Positions 4,804-5,405 of a DNA stretch of 5,405 bases are shown piece by piece. Under the pieces are notes generated by a model. It was not told where the DNA came from. It was given only the letters and a program-made list of their open reading frames with translations, and did no database searches. The stretch is taken from assembly GCA_937974135.1 (NCBI GenBank), contig CALJIH010000252.1, positions 1 to 5,405 of the forward strand, in the 5' to 3' direction. Position numbers and translations under genes: made by a program. Source of the DNA: an uncultured Cocleimonas sp. (GTDB lineage Bacteria > Pseudomonadota > Gammaproteobacteria > Thiotrichales > Thiotrichaceae). Each line of letters begins with the position of its first letter. Positions within the stretch are counted from its first letter, which is position 1.

Positions 4804-5405
4804 TTAAAGGCCAAACTCTGCAAAGTTAGATTCAATATGGCGCATATCCGGTTTTGACAGTAATTCGACCGCGTTTCCATGATCGCCATTAAATTCGACT
4901 TCAGCATTTCCATCATCGTAATGAAATACATCAAATTTACCGGTACAAACTCGACAGAAGGCACTTGTTACATCCGTATCAGGCTTTTCGATGACTGGCC
5001 CGCATTGCTTACAAACTAATAAAGATTTGCCTTGGTCACTATGGCCAATAATATGTTTCAGTTCATGCTCATCAAGCTGTAAAAACACATCTACAATGTC
5101 TGGATCAAATTGTGTCCCACGTGATTGTTTCATTACCGTTTTGGCGTTATCTAAAGACATTGATTTTCTATAAGGTCGATTAGATGTCATCGCATCAAAT
5201 GCATCCGTCACACCAACAATTCTCGCACCAAAAGGAATTTCATCTCTGATTAAAGTATTCGGATAACCTTTACCATCCCAGGATTCATGATGATACCTCG
5301 CCAGACAGGCAATTTCTCTCGTTAGCTCATGCTCAGATAATGCTAAATAACCTGCCTCCGAGTGAGATTGCATGATTTGTAATTCTCTCGTTTTCAACTT
5401 CTCTG
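4804..5405 (-). CDS. HD-GYP domain phosphodiesterase, C-terminal part with possible zinc ribbon (5' end outside window)
   Basis: The frame is open to the right edge without a stop, so the N-terminus, including the HD dyad and any sensory domain, is missing. What remains is the second half of an HD-GYP domain: an MQSHSEAGY segment with a metal-ligand-type His, then HHESWDGKGYP (the HHExxDGxGYP signature), ARIVGVTDAFDAMTSNRPYR, and GTQFDPDIVDVFL at its end. HD-GYP proteins hydrolyse the second messenger cyclic di-GMP, using two or three metal ions. Residues after the domain are unusual: two Cys pairs, CKQC and CRVC, 15 residues apart, look like a small zinc ribbon, followed by an acidic tail ending SNFAEFGL. 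The TTG at 5395-5397 is only an internal codon. The gene is convergent with the DUF6803-like gene across a 198-bp gap. Confidence 0.9.
   Translation of the reverse strand, partial: EKLKTRELQIMQSHSEAGYLALSEHELTREIACLARYHHESWDGKGYPNTLIRDEIPFGARIVGVTDAFDAMTSNRPYRKSMSLDNAKTVMKQSRGTQFDPDIVDVFLQLDEHELKHIIGHSDQGKSLLVCKQCGPVIEKPDTDVTSAFCRVCTGKFDVFHYDDGNAEVEFNGDHGNAVELLSKPDMRHIESNFAEFGL

Noticed and set aside
4800..4811. 12-bp palindrome GCCTTTAAAGGC across the HD-GYP stop codon
   Set aside because: It is a perfect palindrome but includes coding bases, has no loop or T-run and no second copy, so chance is a sufficient explanation.

Overview
The window looks like an ordinary chromosomal stretch from a moderately AT-rich Gram-negative bacterium. 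Signs are a lipobox lipoprotein, a periplasmic-type signal peptide, an HD-GYP protein and a PhzF-family protein. The mix of families suggests a proteobacterium, probably a gammaproteobacterium, but that is an inference from family content and not a firm placement. No rRNA, tRNA, transposase, CRISPR array or phage gene is visible.

Layout, left to right. (1) The 3' end of a thioredoxin-fold gene (1-156, +). (2) A complete PhzF-family gene (271-1122, +). (3) Convergent to it, a lipoprotein alpha/beta hydrolase with a GTG start (1194-2336, -), and upstream of that an unrecognised 248-residue cytoplasmic-type protein (2409-3155, -). (4) A 223-bp divergent intergenic region. (5) A rightward series: a small CxxS glutaredoxin-like protein (3379-3618), a secreted His-rich protein (3699-4043) and a four-helix membrane protein of the DUF6803 type with a Met/His-rich tail (4105-4605). 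(6) Convergent to these, the 3' part of an HD-GYP phosphodiesterase gene ending in a possible zinc ribbon (4804-5405, -), whose 5' end lies beyond the window.

The most notable feature is not a gene. A short intergenic repeat occurs four times (near 1156, 3265, 3622 and 4690), always on the same strand and always between genes. Its 16-nt core ACACCCCCCTACTTTT is identical in all four copies. It is followed by about five variable, often G-rich bases, then TTTT, then in three copies AATCTA. In two copies the part after the core can pair with the C-run to form a terminator-like hairpin ending in Ts. In three copies a separate AAAG/CTTT stem brackets the C-run. This pattern, with a fixed left half and a drifting right half, suggests a dispersed family of small elements, perhaps a REP-like or terminator-derived repeat, that deserves a genome-wide search.

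Functionally the genes do not form one pathway. The only pair that plausibly works together is the His-rich periplasmic protein and the DUF6803 membrane protein. They are 61 bp apart on the same strand, and both carry His/Met/Cys-rich segments of a kind seen in metal-handling proteins. That role is an inference from composition and position.
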